Of a DNA stretch of 64,000 bases, positions 1 through 8,268 are shown piece after piece. Within the stretch, counting starts at the first letter, position 1. Every line of letters begins with the position of its first letter. This DNA comes from Burkholderia ubonensis (lineage in GTDB: Bacteria > Pseudomonadota > Gammaproteobacteria > Burkholderiales > Burkholderiaceae): assembly GCF_001718695.1 (NCBI RefSeq), contig NZ_CP013422.1, positions 1,178,001 to 1,242,000 of the forward strand, written 5' to 3'. The notes beneath the pieces were generated by a model that searched no databases, was not told where the DNA came from, and saw nothing but the letters and a program-made list of their open reading frames with translations. The position numbers and the translations under genes were made by a program.

Positions 1-444
1 CTGATCGCGCTGCTGCAGGCCAACGGCCGCATCAGCTATACGGAACTCGCGCGGCAGGTTCACCTGTCCGTGCCGGCGGTGACGGAGCGCGTGAAGCGTC
101 TCGAGTCGACCGGTGTGATCGGCGGCTACACGGCGCGCATCGATCCGGCCGCCGCCGGCTATCCGGTCAGCGCGCTGATCGGCATCACCGTGCCGCAGCC
201 GGCGAAGGCGAAATTCCTGAAGCTGCTGGAGACGATCCCCGAAGTGGTCGAGTGCCATCACGTGACCGGCGCCGACTCGTACGTGATGCGCTTCGTCGCG
301 GTCAGCATGGCGCATCTCGAACAGTTGATCGAGCGCGTCAATCTGTATGGGGAAACGCGCACGTCGATCGTGATGTCGACGCCGTTGCCGGCGCGCGGGC
401 TCGCGCGGCCGGCCGTCGCGAGCGATTTTCCGGCGAGGCGGTGA
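1..444 (+). CDS. Lrp/AsnC family transcriptional regulator (5' end outside window)
   Basis: The window opens inside this gene, so the N-terminus is missing; 147 residues are readable in frame from base 1. The visible start is a winged helix-turn-helix (LARQVHLSVPAVTERVKRL), followed by the alpha/beta RAM domain of the Lrp/AsnC family, with the effector-region stretch ECHHVTGADSYVM near its middle. Family members bind DNA as dimers or octamers and sense amino acids; which one is not visible here. The last 15 or so residues (LPARGLARPAVASDFPARR) are an Arg/Ala/Pro-rich tail. The gene is convergent with the DUF2182 gene. Its target is probably a divergent gene to the left, outside the window. 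Confidence 0.9.
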   Translation: MIALLQANGRISYTELARQVHLSVPAVTERVKRLESTGVIGGYTARIDPAAAGYPVSALIGITVPQPAKAKFLKLLETIPEVVECHHVTGADSYVMRFVAVSMAHLEQLIERVNLYGETRTSIVMSTPLPARGLARPAVASDFPARR

Positions 445-592
445 AGCGGTTTCGGCAGGCGTGGGGGAACGTGGGGGCAAGTCGCGCGATGTGAGCTGTG
501 AGATGCGAGAGGCATCGCGCCCACAGCGGCCGCCCGTGCATCGGCGTTTCATCGCAACGCGCGCAGCGCGTCGCCAACGCCCGCCGCGCGCC

Positions 593-1384
593 TCACACCA
601 GCAGCGTCGCGATCGCCCACCCGATCAACACCGCCCCGAGCGCGCGGCCGATGCGCTCGCCGCCGGGCAGGTTCTTCTCCACGAAGACGATGAGCGACAA
701 CGCGGCGATCCAGACGAGATTCATCACGCCGCCGACGAACAGAAGCGCCATCAGCAGCCAGCAGCAGCCGACGCAATACGCGCCGTGACGCATGCCGAGC
801 ACGAACACGCCCCACATCCCCGGCCGCCAGTGGGTCGCAAGAAAGCGTACGGGCGAGCGGCATTGCCGCAAGCACGCGCGCTTGAGCGGCGAGAACTGAT
901 ACGCGCCGGCCAGCGCCAGCACGATCGCCGAGAGCGCGGCGCTCTTCGACCACAGCATCAGGCCGGAGATCAACCCGGCCGGCTGCAACAGCATCTGCAG
1001 CGTCGCCGCTGCGACCGAGAACGCGAACCACGCGGCGAGATAGCCGGCCAACAGGCACGCGGACGACCACGCCGAGCCGTCCCGCCGCCCGCCGCTTTGC
1101 CGCAGCACGCGCCGGTACAGCAGGATGAGCGGCGCAGCACCGGGCGTCATCATCGCGATCATCATCGTCCACCACATGACGATCACGGTCGCCAACGACG
1201 GGTCCATGCGGCCGATGCCGCCGGCCAGTCGATGCGGAAACAATGCGACCGCCGTCATGTCGAGCGCCGACATGCCCATTCCCGCGCCTGTCCACAGATA
1301 GCTCCAGCAGGCGGCGACGAGCGCGGCCATGCCGAGCAGCGTGACCACGCGCTCGCGCCCGAATAGCTCGTCGACCGGGATCAT
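593..1384 (-). CDS. DUF2182 integral membrane protein
   Basis: A 263-residue polytopic membrane protein with roughly six or seven hydrophobic segments. It has the family hallmark MWWTMMIAMMTPG around residues 70-82 and a cysteine/glycine-rich stretch (GAYCVGCCWLLM) in the C-terminal third. DUF2182 proteins have been described as predicted metal-binding integral membrane proteins; the function is unproven. Its start overlaps the stop of the upstream DUF1326 gene by 4 bp (ATGA), so the two are almost certainly one transcript with coupled translation. The pairing DUF1326-DUF2182 recurs in proteobacteria, which suggests that the soluble and membrane partners act together. I cannot say on what. 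Confidence 0.85.
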   Translation of the reverse strand: MIPVDELFGRERVVTLLGMAALVAACWSYLWTGAGMGMSALDMTAVALFPHRLAGGIGRMDPSLATVIVMWWTMMIAMMTPGAAPLILLYRRVLRQSGGRRDGSAWSSACLLAGYLAAWFAFSVAAATLQMLLQPAGLISGLMLWSKSAALSAIVLALAGAYQFSPLKRACLRQCRSPVRFLATHWRPGMWGVFVLGMRHGAYCVGCCWLLMALLFVGGVMNLVWIAALSLIVFVEKNLPGGERIGRALGAVLIGWAIATLLV

Positions 1385-2025
1385 GCGCTGGCGCGATGCC
1401 GGACCACCCCGTGGTTGTTCAGATGCAGCCGCGCGAACTGCGCATAGCTGCGCTCGAGGTCCAGCGCGATGTTTCCGCGCGAACGGCTGGTGCCGGAGCC
1501 GATCTCGGCCAGTTCGTATTCGAAGCCGTGCGGCAGGTCGATCCGGGCGCGATGTTCGGCGCCCGTCACCGGATTGCGGATCGGTTCCCCGACGACGTCG
1601 AAAACGCCTTCGACATGAATCCGGCCGCGTCGGGCGTCAACGTCCACGTCGAAGTCGATCTTCGCGAAGATCGGATCGAACGCGTGCTCGAGCGTCGACG
1701 CGAATACCGAGAACATCGTGGCGAACGGTTCGGTGTCCTGCCCCGTCATGATTTTCAGAACGGCGTCGCGCTGCGCCGGGCTGGCCCGTTCGTCGACGAT
1801 CGGCTGGCAGCGGCCGCGCCCTTCGTGAATCGGCCCCGGCCACTGAAATACGACCGCGATGCGCACGCCGTCGAGCCGCACGTCGCCGTAATGACCGCTG
1901 CCGATCGAAATCGCGCCCATCGCTTCGCAAAAGCCGTTGGTCGGCGGCGCGCTGAACTGGCAAGGGCAACCGTATGAGCAATTGCAGTTCATCAGTTCGG
2001 TGCCTTGAATTTCCCAGGGCGTCAT
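1381..2025 (-). CDS. DUF1326 domain protein, Cys-rich N-terminus
   Basis: A 214-residue soluble protein opening MTPWEIQGTELMNCNC. The cluster NCNCSYGCPCQF at residues 13-24 has four closely spaced cysteines and is the mark of DUF1326. It resembles a metal or thiol site, but no reaction is established. The start at 2025 is supported by GAGGTGAG a few bases upstream. It is the first gene of a two-gene minus-strand operon; its stop overlaps the start of the DUF2182 membrane gene (ATGA). The 278 bp to its right hold the divergent promoter region shared with an MFS gene. Confidence 0.85.
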   Translation of the reverse strand: MTPWEIQGTELMNCNCSYGCPCQFSAPPTNGFCEAMGAISIGSGHYGDVRLDGVRIAVVFQWPGPIHEGRGRCQPIVDERASPAQRDAVLKIMTGQDTEPFATMFSVFASTLEHAFDPIFAKIDFDVDVDARRGRIHVEGVFDVVGEPIRNPVTGAEHRARIDLPHGFEYELAEIGSGTSRSRGNIALDLERSYAQFARLHLNNHGVVRHRASA

Positions 2026-2303
2026 GGCTCACCTCGCGCGGTCGACGGTACGTGATGCTTCGAATCTAGTGCACCGGATAGGCGAAAGCAAAGGACGCGC
2101 GAGCCGCACCGCAGCACCGGCCCGACGACGGACGCGCAGCGCGACACATACGTGCCCGGATGCGCCTCGGATACCTGCGCGCCATGTCCGACGAATGCCG
2201 ACGCCCGGCTGCAACGTCGCGAATGCGGGCACCGCGCGGCGTTCCCGGTTCATACTGTCACGCTGTCGACGATCGTCCGACCGTCGCCGTCCAGGATGCC
2301 GTC

Positions 2304-3467
2304 ATGCGCTTGCAAAGTGCGTTGCTGTTTCTCATCGGCACCCTGCTCACCGCGGGCGGCTACGGAGCGACCTTCCTGCTGTCGATGCGGTTTCACGAGA
2401 TGGGCGGCAGCGATCTCGACACCGGCGCGGCGCTCGCCGCCGCGACCGTCGGCACCTTCGCCGGCCTCGCGGTAGTCGGCTGGTGTGCGCGCCTGCTCGG
2501 CGCCGCGCGGCTCGCCGCGCTGTGCGCGCTGTGCATCGGCGCGGGCGTCGCGGGCTTCGCGCTGGTCGGGCGTGCGCCGTACATCGATCTTCCGTCCGGG
2601 TTCCTGGTCGGCTTCGGCTGGGGCGCGTTTCACCTCGCCGCACCGATGATGCTGGTCGAGCGGATCGCCGGCGCGGCCCGAACCGAATGGTTCTTTCGGT
2701 CGGCGACGTTCCAGATGACCGGCGTCGGCGCAGCGCCGGCTTTCGCGGCATATGCAATGCGCGCACTCCACTGGTCGATCGACGACACGCTCTATGCGGT
2801 GGGCGCGCTGTGCGTGCTCGGCGCGCTGCTGCTCGAAGCATTCGGACGCCTGCATCCTCGGCCGCCCGCCGCCGTACGCGGCGGCCGTTGGGTACGCGAA
2901 CTTCGCGCGATATCGCGCACGCGCGCTGCCGCGCCGATCGCGATGATCGCGCTCGGCACCTGCGTGTTCGCCGGCCTGATGACGTTCCAGATGTCGCTGA
3001 TGCCGGACCCGCACGCGCGCGCCGGCACATTCTTCAGCGTTTATACGATGGCGGTGTTGACCGCGCGCTGGCTGCTCGGGCGTTGGGCCCGTCACGCAAA
3101 CGCCGACACCGCGACGAAGAGCCTCCTCGCGATGATGCTGCTCGGTGCGCTCGCGATGTTCGGCGCATCCGCTCACCCGTCGCTCCAGTCGCTCGCCGCG
3201 GGGCTGCTCGGCGCGGGATATGGTCTTGCGTATCCGGTGATTCAGGCGCAGGCGCTGGAAGGATGCGCGGCCGAGCAACAGCACGGCGTGCTGACGTGGT
3301 TCGTCGCCGCGTACTTCGTCGGCACGTTCGGCTTTCCGTCGATCGGCGGCTGGGTGATGGTTCACGCGGGCAAAGGCGTGTTGCTGATGCTGATCTCGAG
3401 CTGCGCGCTCGCCGCGCTGTCGCTCGCGATTCTGCACGACCGGCCGGTCTCGGCGCGCCCGCAGTGA
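2304..3467 (+). CDS. MFS transporter
   Basis: A 387-residue protein with about twelve hydrophobic segments in two halves, typical of the major facilitator superfamily. I place the start at ATG 2304 (MRLQSALLFLIGTLL), because the first membrane helix begins immediately there. The frame is open for 48 more codons upstream, but that extension is Arg/Pro-rich and looks non-coding. Membrane features include TLLTAGGYGATFLL in helix 1 and GLLGAGYGLAYPVIQAQAL in helix 10. The central loop is short, so this is a 12-TM member rather than a 14-TM DHA2 pump. The substrate cannot be told from sequence. It is divergent from the DUF1326 operon and convergent with a small membrane-protein gene. Confidence 0.85.
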   Translation: MRLQSALLFLIGTLLTAGGYGATFLLSMRFHEMGGSDLDTGAALAAATVGTFAGLAVVGWCARLLGAARLAALCALCIGAGVAGFALVGRAPYIDLPSGFLVGFGWGAFHLAAPMMLVERIAGAARTEWFFRSATFQMTGVGAAPAFAAYAMRALHWSIDDTLYAVGALCVLGALLLEAFGRLHPRPPAAVRGGRWVRELRAISRTRAAAPIAMIALGTCVFAGLMTFQMSLMPDPHARAGTFFSVYTMAVLTARWLLGRWARHANADTATKSLLAMMLLGALAMFGASAHPSLQSLAAGLLGAGYGLAYPVIQAQALEGCAAEQQHGVLTWFVAAYFVGTFGFPSIGGWVMVHAGKGVLLMLISSCALAALSLAILHDRPVSARPQ

Positions 3468-3482
3468 GCGGCCGGAGGACGC

Positions 3483-3496
3483 GCCGGTTAACCGGC
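3483..3496 (+). terminator. short palindrome, candidate terminator after the MFS gene
   Basis: GCCGGTTAACCGGC is a perfect 14-bp palindrome 15 bp after the MFS stop, followed by TTTCC. It overlaps the TAA stop of the convergent small gene. As RNA only 5 bp can form around a GC-flanked TTAA loop, so termination would be weak. Confidence 0.4.
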
Positions 3497-3736
3497 TTTC
3501 CTCCGCGCGCGTGCGACGGCGAGCCACGCCATCGCCGCGCCGGCGGTCCATGCGCAGGTCAGCAGCAGGTCGACGTTCATCATCCGTTCGAAGTTCGAGT
3601 CGTTCTCGAAGCTGCAACGGCGGCTGCCAAGAAATTCGATGCAACCGCTGACAATCCACTGAACGTGCATGAACACGTGATAAATGGCGAAGGCCGAAGC
3701 GATGACGGCGACGCGCAGACGTAAGGTCGTTTTCAT
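3488..3736 (-). CDS. small hypothetical membrane protein
   Basis: An 82-residue protein that I do not recognise by name. It has two hydrophobic segments: residues about 9-29 (VAVIASAFAIYHVFMHVQWI) and about 52-73 (MNVDLLLTCAWTAGAAMAWL), joined by a loop with two cysteines (SGCIEFLGSRRCSF). A basic tail ARARRKAG suggests a cytosolic C-terminus. Its composition (few Arg/Pro outside the ends, alternating hydrophobic blocks) looks like a real protein rather than a chance frame. There is no strong ribosome-binding site. It ends inside a palindrome shared with the convergent MFS gene. Confidence 0.6.
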   Translation of the reverse strand: MKTTLRLRVAVIASAFAIYHVFMHVQWIVSGCIEFLGSRRCSFENDSNFERMMNVDLLLTCAWTAGAAMAWLAVARARRKAG

Positions 3737-4131
3737 TCGGCGCCGGAGGCGGTGGCTGATCTGACGACGATCTTATGACAGCGGCGTCGCGGCTGGCAAT
3801 CGATCGGAGACGGACGTCTCGATCCGCGTGCACCGCGGCCGTTCGCCATCGGCATATACCCCGAGACGATCTTCGCTCGAACGCGCGAGAACTCGGCAAC
3901 GGTAATGGACGCGTGGCGCGACGCCCTCTCGCAGCATTGCCGGCAGCCGTGGAAATCGAAGTCGATGCACCGTTTCCCTGGCGCGCGATGCTGCCATGCA
4001 GCGACGTGCGGCGGGCACGCGGTTTGCCCGGGCGTGCACACCGTTTTCACGCGCTCCGCACCGGCCTGCTGACACCATGCTGGCAGCAGGCGGTCGCTAC
4101 GCTCACGTGATTTCCCGTCGAGGAAGGCCCC
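3737..4131. other. intergenic stretch, no gene recognised
   Basis: There are 395 bases between the small membrane gene and the next MFS gene. Both strands have open frames of about 100 codons, but all are Arg/Pro/Ala-rich and resemble nothing. The right end holds the ribosome-binding site GAGGAAGG seven bases before ATG 4132. I see no clear promoter. Confidence 0.5.
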
Positions 4132-5520
4132 ATGCCCGATACCGGAAAACGCACCGCTGCTGCCGGCCGCGTTGCCACGCGCCGCGGCGTGACGCTCGTG
4201 ACCCTGTGCATCGCCGTGCTGGTGGCGCAGGTCGATACGGCCGTCGTCAATCTCGCGACGCGCGCGATCGGCGCGTATTTCCACGCGGGCGTCGGCGCGC
4301 TGCAATGGGTCGTCGACAGCTACAACCTCACCTACGCGGTGCTGCTGTTGAGCGGCGGGCTGCTGGCCGACCTTTACGGTCGGCGGCGGATCTTCATCGC
4401 GGGCGCGGCGGTGTTTAGCGTCGCGTCGCTGTTGTGCGCGCTCGCACCGTCGGTCGCGGTGCTGATCGCCGCGCGTGCGCTGGCCGGCGTCGGCGCTGCG
4501 CTGCTGCTGCCGGCGTCGCTCGCGATCGTTCGCGTCGTGTGGCGCGGTCCGGTGGAGCGCGGCCGCGCGCTGGGCGTATGGGCCGCCTGCAACGGCGTGG
4601 CGATGGCGATCGGCCCGACCCTCGGCGGCGTGCTGATCCGACATTTCGGATGGCGCAGCATCTTCTTCGTGGTCGTGCCGCTGAGCGTCGCGGCGATTCT
4701 GCTCGCGATTCGCGCCGTGCCCGAGTCGTCGGATTCGCGCGGCCGGCACTTCGACGGCGGCGCGCAAGTGACGGGTGCGCTCGCGCTGGGCTCGCTCGCG
4801 TATGCGGCGATCGTGTTTCGCGATGCGCGGATCGGCAGCACGATCGCGGGCTGTGTCGCGATCGCGTCGTTCATCGGCTTCGTCGCGATCGAACGGCGCC
4901 ACGGCGACGCCGCGCTGGTGCCGCTCGACCTGTTCCGCGCCGGTGCGTTTCGCGGCGCGATCGCCGCGACCACCGGAATGACGTTCGGCATGTACGGCGT
5001 ACTGTTTCTGCTGCCGTTGATGTGGCAGAGCACCGGCCGCCTCGATTCGACCGGGGCCGGTCTCGCGCTGCTGCCGATGGCGCTGGTGTTCGTCGCCGTG
5101 TCGCCGTGCTCGGGGCGCTTGTCGGAACGCATCGGCACACGGACGACGACGGCAGGCGGCGTCGCGGTGATCGCATGCGGGCTCGCGGCGATCGGCGCGT
5201 CGGCCGCGTCGCCGCAGCTGCTCGGCGCCGAAATCGGCCTGGCGCTGACAGGGCTCGGGATGGGGATCGCGACAGGCCCGCTGATGACCGTCGCCGTGGG
5301 TGCGGTGGACGCGGCGCGCTCGGGCACCGCGAGTGCGCTCGTCAACGTCGCGCGGATGACCGGCGCGACGCTCGGGATCGCGGTGCTCGGCACGCTGTTC
5401 GCGGTCGCGCATGGCGGCGTCGCAGGCTTGCGCGTGGCGATGCTGGTCGGCGCCGCGGTGCAGCTTGCGGGCGCGGCCGGATCGGCAATTGCTGTGCGGG
5501 GTGTGGAGCGGGCGGCGTGA
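4132..5520 (+). CDS. MFS drug efflux transporter, DHA2 (EmrB/QacA-like)
   Basis: A 462-residue transporter. Helix 1 carries VAQVDTAVVNLATRAIG, the DHA2 motif D1 (LDxTxVNVALP-like). The loop between helices 2 and 3 has LLADLYGRRRIFIAG, MFS motif A. Helix 5 has NGVAMAIGPTLGGVLIRHFGWR, the antiporter motif C region (G-x8-G-P-x2-G-G). These features identify a proton-coupled drug/H+ antiporter with 13-14 membrane spans; the substrate is unknown. The start is decided by GAGGAAGG at 4115-4125. No adaptor (EmrA) gene is next to it, so it probably works alone in the inner membrane. The following 277 bases to infA contain no gene that I recognise. Confidence 0.9.
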   Translation: MPDTGKRTAAAGRVATRRGVTLVTLCIAVLVAQVDTAVVNLATRAIGAYFHAGVGALQWVVDSYNLTYAVLLLSGGLLADLYGRRRIFIAGAAVFSVASLLCALAPSVAVLIAARALAGVGAALLLPASLAIVRVVWRGPVERGRALGVWAACNGVAMAIGPTLGGVLIRHFGWRSIFFVVVPLSVAAILLAIRAVPESSDSRGRHFDGGAQVTGALALGSLAYAAIVFRDARIGSTIAGCVAIASFIGFVAIERRHGDAALVPLDLFRAGAFRGAIAATTGMTFGMYGVLFLLPLMWQSTGRLDSTGAGLALLPMALVFVAVSPCSGRLSERIGTRTTTAGGVAVIACGLAAIGASAASPQLLGAEIGLALTGLGMGIATGPLMTVAVGAVDAARSGTASALVNVARMTGATLGIAVLGTLFAVAHGGVAGLRVAMLVGAAVQLAGAAGSAIAVRGVERAA

Positions 5521-5797
5521 TGCCGTGGAGCGCGTTACGGAGGGTCGCGGCGCCGCTATGGCGTGCAGCGCGACCGCGCATGCCGATGAGTGTACGGGGC
5601 GACGTCCGCGCGCGGAGCAGCGCGCGACCTGCGGCCCACTACGGCCCACATACGGCCACACGCGGGCATTCGATCGGGTGCACGACGCGAATCGCGCGGC
5701 TCGTCCCGCTGCCCGCCTGCGGCCCGGTGGCCCGGCCGCTAGTCGCGACCGGACGTAATTGCGGTCGGAGCAGCGTGGCGCGCCCGACCGTTACGAC

Positions 5798-6061
5798 TTA
5801 GCGGCGCGCTTGACCGGCGCGCGGCGGACGCGGCGAATTCGCGTCCTTGTGCCGGAAATTGATGCGCCCCTTCGTCAGGTCGTAGACCGACAACTCCAGC
5901 GTCACGCGGTCGCCCGCGAGAATGCGGATATGGTTCTTGCGCATGCGGCCCGACGCATATGCGCCGACCACCACGCCATTTTCCAGCGTGACGCGATACT
6001 TGCTGTCCGGCAGTACTTCGTCCACGATTCCGTCCAATTCCAGCAGTTCTTCTTTTGCCAA
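5798..6061 (-). CDS. infA: translation initiation factor IF-1, second paralogue
   Basis: An 87-residue OB-fold protein. It reads (L/M)[15 protein letters not shown], then [20 protein letters not shown] and [20 protein letters not shown], the family pattern of IF-1, which occupies the ribosomal A site during initiation. The C-terminal extension ([17 protein letters not shown]) is longer than in the ribosomal-operon IF-1 of about 72 residues. Burkholderia commonly carries this second form (infA2) outside the ribosomal operon. The start must be the TTG at 6059-6061: GGAGG lies 7 bases upstream, and no ATG or GTG fits the family N-terminus. The longer frame upstream does not resemble protein. The neighbouring cold-shock gene suggests a stress-adapted role. 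Confidence 0.93.
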   Translation of the reverse strand: MAKEELLELDGIVDEVLPDSKYRVTLENGVVVGAYASGRMRKNHIRILAGDRVTLELSVYDLTKGRINFRHKDANSPRPPRAGQARR

Positions 6062-6385
6062 ACCAATTCCTCCAGACAAGATGATTGACCGCGACGGCTG
6101 CGCGTTCGTCGGCGCCGTACCCGGTAACGGGACGGCAGCCGGCGGATGCCGGGATTCCAGTCGTTCGGACGGGCGACGCGCCCGTCCTGCAAGCAGAGCC
6201 CGGTGCGATGCGATGATCGGGCGGTCGATGGCGGTGATGCGAGCAGCACCGCGCGAAGTCAGGACCGCGCCGCGTGCAGCGTGGCGACGGTCTACTCGGG
6301 TTGCAGCACGGCCGCTCGCGACGCGGCGAACGCATCGCGAGGGCATTGGATCGCACGTCGTATCGACATGCGAAGGATGAAGGAA

Positions 6386-6433
6386 GCACACGACCGATGC
6401 ATCGCGCGATTTCGCGATGCATCGGTCGTGTGC
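6386..6433 (-). terminator. perfect 21-bp inverted repeat, likely terminator of the cold-shock gene
   Basis: Arms 6386-6406 and 6413-6433 are perfectly complementary over 21 bp around the 6-base loop CGATTT. The stem contains the internal palindrome GATGCATC. It lies 90 bp past the stop of the cold-shock gene, and on that strand it is followed by TTCCTTCATCCTT, a loose T-rich tract. It probably ends the cold-shock mRNA. The rest of 6062-6522 holds the short infA leader and nothing else that I recognise. Confidence 0.6.
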
Positions 6434-6522
6434 GTCGAATGCGCAGCACGCCGGCGCGAGCCGGCGTCCGTGCGCGATCCGTGGCGCGGCGGCCGCCCTG
6501 GGGCGACCGCTGCCGATACGGC

Positions 6523-6726
6523 TTACAGCGGCGTGATGTTCGATGCCTGCAGGCCCTTCGGGCCGCGCTTCACTTCGTAGCTGACCTTCTGATTTTCGGC
6601 GAGGGTCTTGAAACCCGTGCCGCGAATCTCGGAAAAGTGCGCGAACAGGTCATCGCCGCCCTTGTCGGGCGTGATGAAGCCAAAACCCTTGGTTTCGTTG
6701 AACCACTTGACGGTACCGGTATCCAT
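6523..6726 (-). CDS. cold-shock protein, CspA family
   Basis: A 67-residue single cold-shock domain: [18 protein letters not shown] with RNP1 (KGFGFI) and RNP2 (DLFAHF) motifs, ending [13 protein letters not shown]. Such proteins bind single-stranded RNA and DNA and melt mRNA structure, in the cold or during growth. AAGGAAG sits 5 bases before ATG 6726 and decides the start; an in-frame extension of 29 codons upstream is leader, not protein. A promoter about 140 bp upstream gives it a leader of roughly 130 nt, as is usual for csp genes. A perfect hairpin lies downstream. It runs in the same direction as the IF-1 paralogue beyond. Confidence 0.95.
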   Translation of the reverse strand: MDTGTVKWFNETKGFGFITPDKGGDDLFAHFSEIRGTGFKTLAENQKVSYEVKRGPKGLQASNITPL

Positions 6727-6867
6727 AAATACTTCCTTAAAACAAATGAAAAGACATGCGCCCGTGACGGGCACAGAAAGAATCAAAGAGGGAGAGACCA
6801 ACGTGCACCGCACGACATCGCGCGGCCAATGATGAGCAATCGAGCTTCTTGAAAACTTCGGCCTCAG

Positions 6868-6896
6868 ACACTACGCGGTAGTGAGCGATACGTCAA
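6868..6896 (-). promoter_or_regulatory. sigma-70 promoter of the cold-shock gene
   Basis: On the minus strand the -35 box TTGACG (6896-6891) and the -10 box TAGTGT (6873-6868) are separated by 17 bp. Transcription would begin near 6860, giving a leader of about 130 nt before ATG 6726. A 15-bp palindrome CACTAC-GCG-GTAGTG (6869-6883) overlaps the -10 box and spacer and could be an operator. Confidence 0.6.
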
Positions 6897-7188
6897 GCTC
6901 TTTCGGTGAGACCGGCGGGCGAGACGCGTGCTTGCGCGTTGCCCGACAGGCGTCGGCCGCGTGGTGACGCGGGGTACGCGCCTCGCTTTTCGGTGGCAGC
7001 GGCGTGCGGGCCCGGGCCGAACGCGCGACGCAACCGCGGCGACTCGCGATCCCGCGCGCGCTGCGCTCGCATCGGCCGCGCGACCACATCGCATCGATTA
7101 CACTCGTGCCACCCGATGCGCGCCGAATCCGAGCGGCACGCACCGGGCGTCGAGCTTCCCGGGTCTCATAACCACAACAGGAGCCACC

Positions 7189-8268
7189 ATGCGCCGCCCG
7201 CTTCGTTCGGTCTTGCCCTGCATCGCCGCCGCCGCGACGTTCGCCGCCACGCCCGTTTCATCGCCCGCCTGCACGCGGGTCGTGTATCTGGGTGCGGACG
7301 ACGACGTCATCACGGCCCGCTCGATGGACTGGAAACAGGACATCGCCACGAACCTCTACATCCTGCCGCGCGGCATCGAGCGCAGCGGCGAGGCCGGGCC
7401 GAACTCGCTGAAATGGGTGGCCCGATACGGCAGCGTCGTCGCGACGGGCTACGACGTGTCGACCACCGACGGGATGAACGAGAAGGGGCTCGCGGCCGAG
7501 TTGCTCTGGCTCGTCGAATCGAAATACCCGGCGTTCGACCGGAATTCCAAACCGGGCCTGACCATTGCGGCATGGGCGCAGTACGTGCTCGACAACTTCG
7601 CGACCGTTGCCGAAGCGGTCAGCGCGCTCGAGAAGGAGCCGTTCACGATCGTCACCGACAACGTCCCTGGAGAACAGCGGCTCGCCACCCTGCACCTGTC
7701 GATGTCGGACGCCACCGGCGACAGCGCGATCGTCGAGTACATCGACGGCCGGCAGGTCATCCATCACGGCCGGCAGTATCAGGTCATGACGAACTCGCCG
7801 ACGTTCGATGCGCAGCTCGCGCTGAACGCCTACTGGAAGCAGATCGGCGGCACGGTCTGGTTACCGGGGACCAATCGCGCGGCCGACCGGTTTGCGCGCG
7901 CGTCGTTTTACATCGACGCGATACCCAAGAGCGAAGATCCGGGCATCGCACTCGCGAGCGTGTTCAGCGTGATCCGCAACGTGTCGGTCCCGTACGGCAT
8001 CACGACACCGGACGAGCCGAACATCTCGTCGACGCGGTGGCGCACCGTTGCCGACCACAAGCGCATGCTCTATTTCTTCGAATCGGCGCTGACGCCGAAC
8101 ACCTTCTGGATCGATCTCAAGAAAGTCGACTTCGCCGCCGGTGCGCCGGTCAAGCGCCTCGACCTCGGCAAAGAGCAGCGCAATACGTTCAGTGGGGAGG
8201 TTTCCGCCGCGTTCCGTCCGGCCAGGCCGTTTCCGTTTCTCGGGCTCGGCGCCGCGCAGGCGCGCTGA
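7189..8268 (+). CDS. exported linear-amide C-N hydrolase (choloylglycine hydrolase / penicillin V acylase family)
   Basis: A 359-residue protein with a signal peptide (MRRPLRSVLPCIAAAATFAA) and likely cleavage after SSPA. Cleavage would leave Cys-27 as the new N-terminus: CTRVVYLG. In this Ntn-hydrolase family that cysteine is both nucleophile and N-terminal amine. The family arginine/aspartate region ITARSMDWKQDI follows at once, and later come GMNEKGLAAELLWL and VMTNSPTFDAQL, which match the conserved Asn/Asp-containing substrate region. Members cleave bile-salt amides, penicillin V or acyl-homoserine lactones; the substrate here is not decidable. The start ATG 7189 is preceded by AACAGGAGCC. 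It is divergent from the cold-shock gene and has no operon partner. Confidence 0.88.
   Translation: MRRPLRSVLPCIAAAATFAATPVSSPACTRVVYLGADDDVITARSMDWKQDIATNLYILPRGIERSGEAGPNSLKWVARYGSVVATGYDVSTTDGMNEKGLAAELLWLVESKYPAFDRNSKPGLTIAAWAQYVLDNFATVAEAVSALEKEPFTIVTDNVPGEQRLATLHLSMSDATGDSAIVEYIDGRQVIHHGRQYQVMTNSPTFDAQLALNAYWKQIGGTVWLPGTNRAADRFARASFYIDAIPKSEDPGIALASVFSVIRNVSVPYGITTPDEPNISSTRWRTVADHKRMLYFFESALTPNTFWIDLKKVDFAAGAPVKRLDLGKEQRNTFSGEVSAAFRPARPFPFLGLGAAQAR

Noticed and set aside
3737..4131. Frames of about 100 codons on both strands between the small membrane gene and the MFS gene
   Set aside because: Arg/Pro/Ala-rich, no hydrophobic pattern, no ribosome-binding sites.
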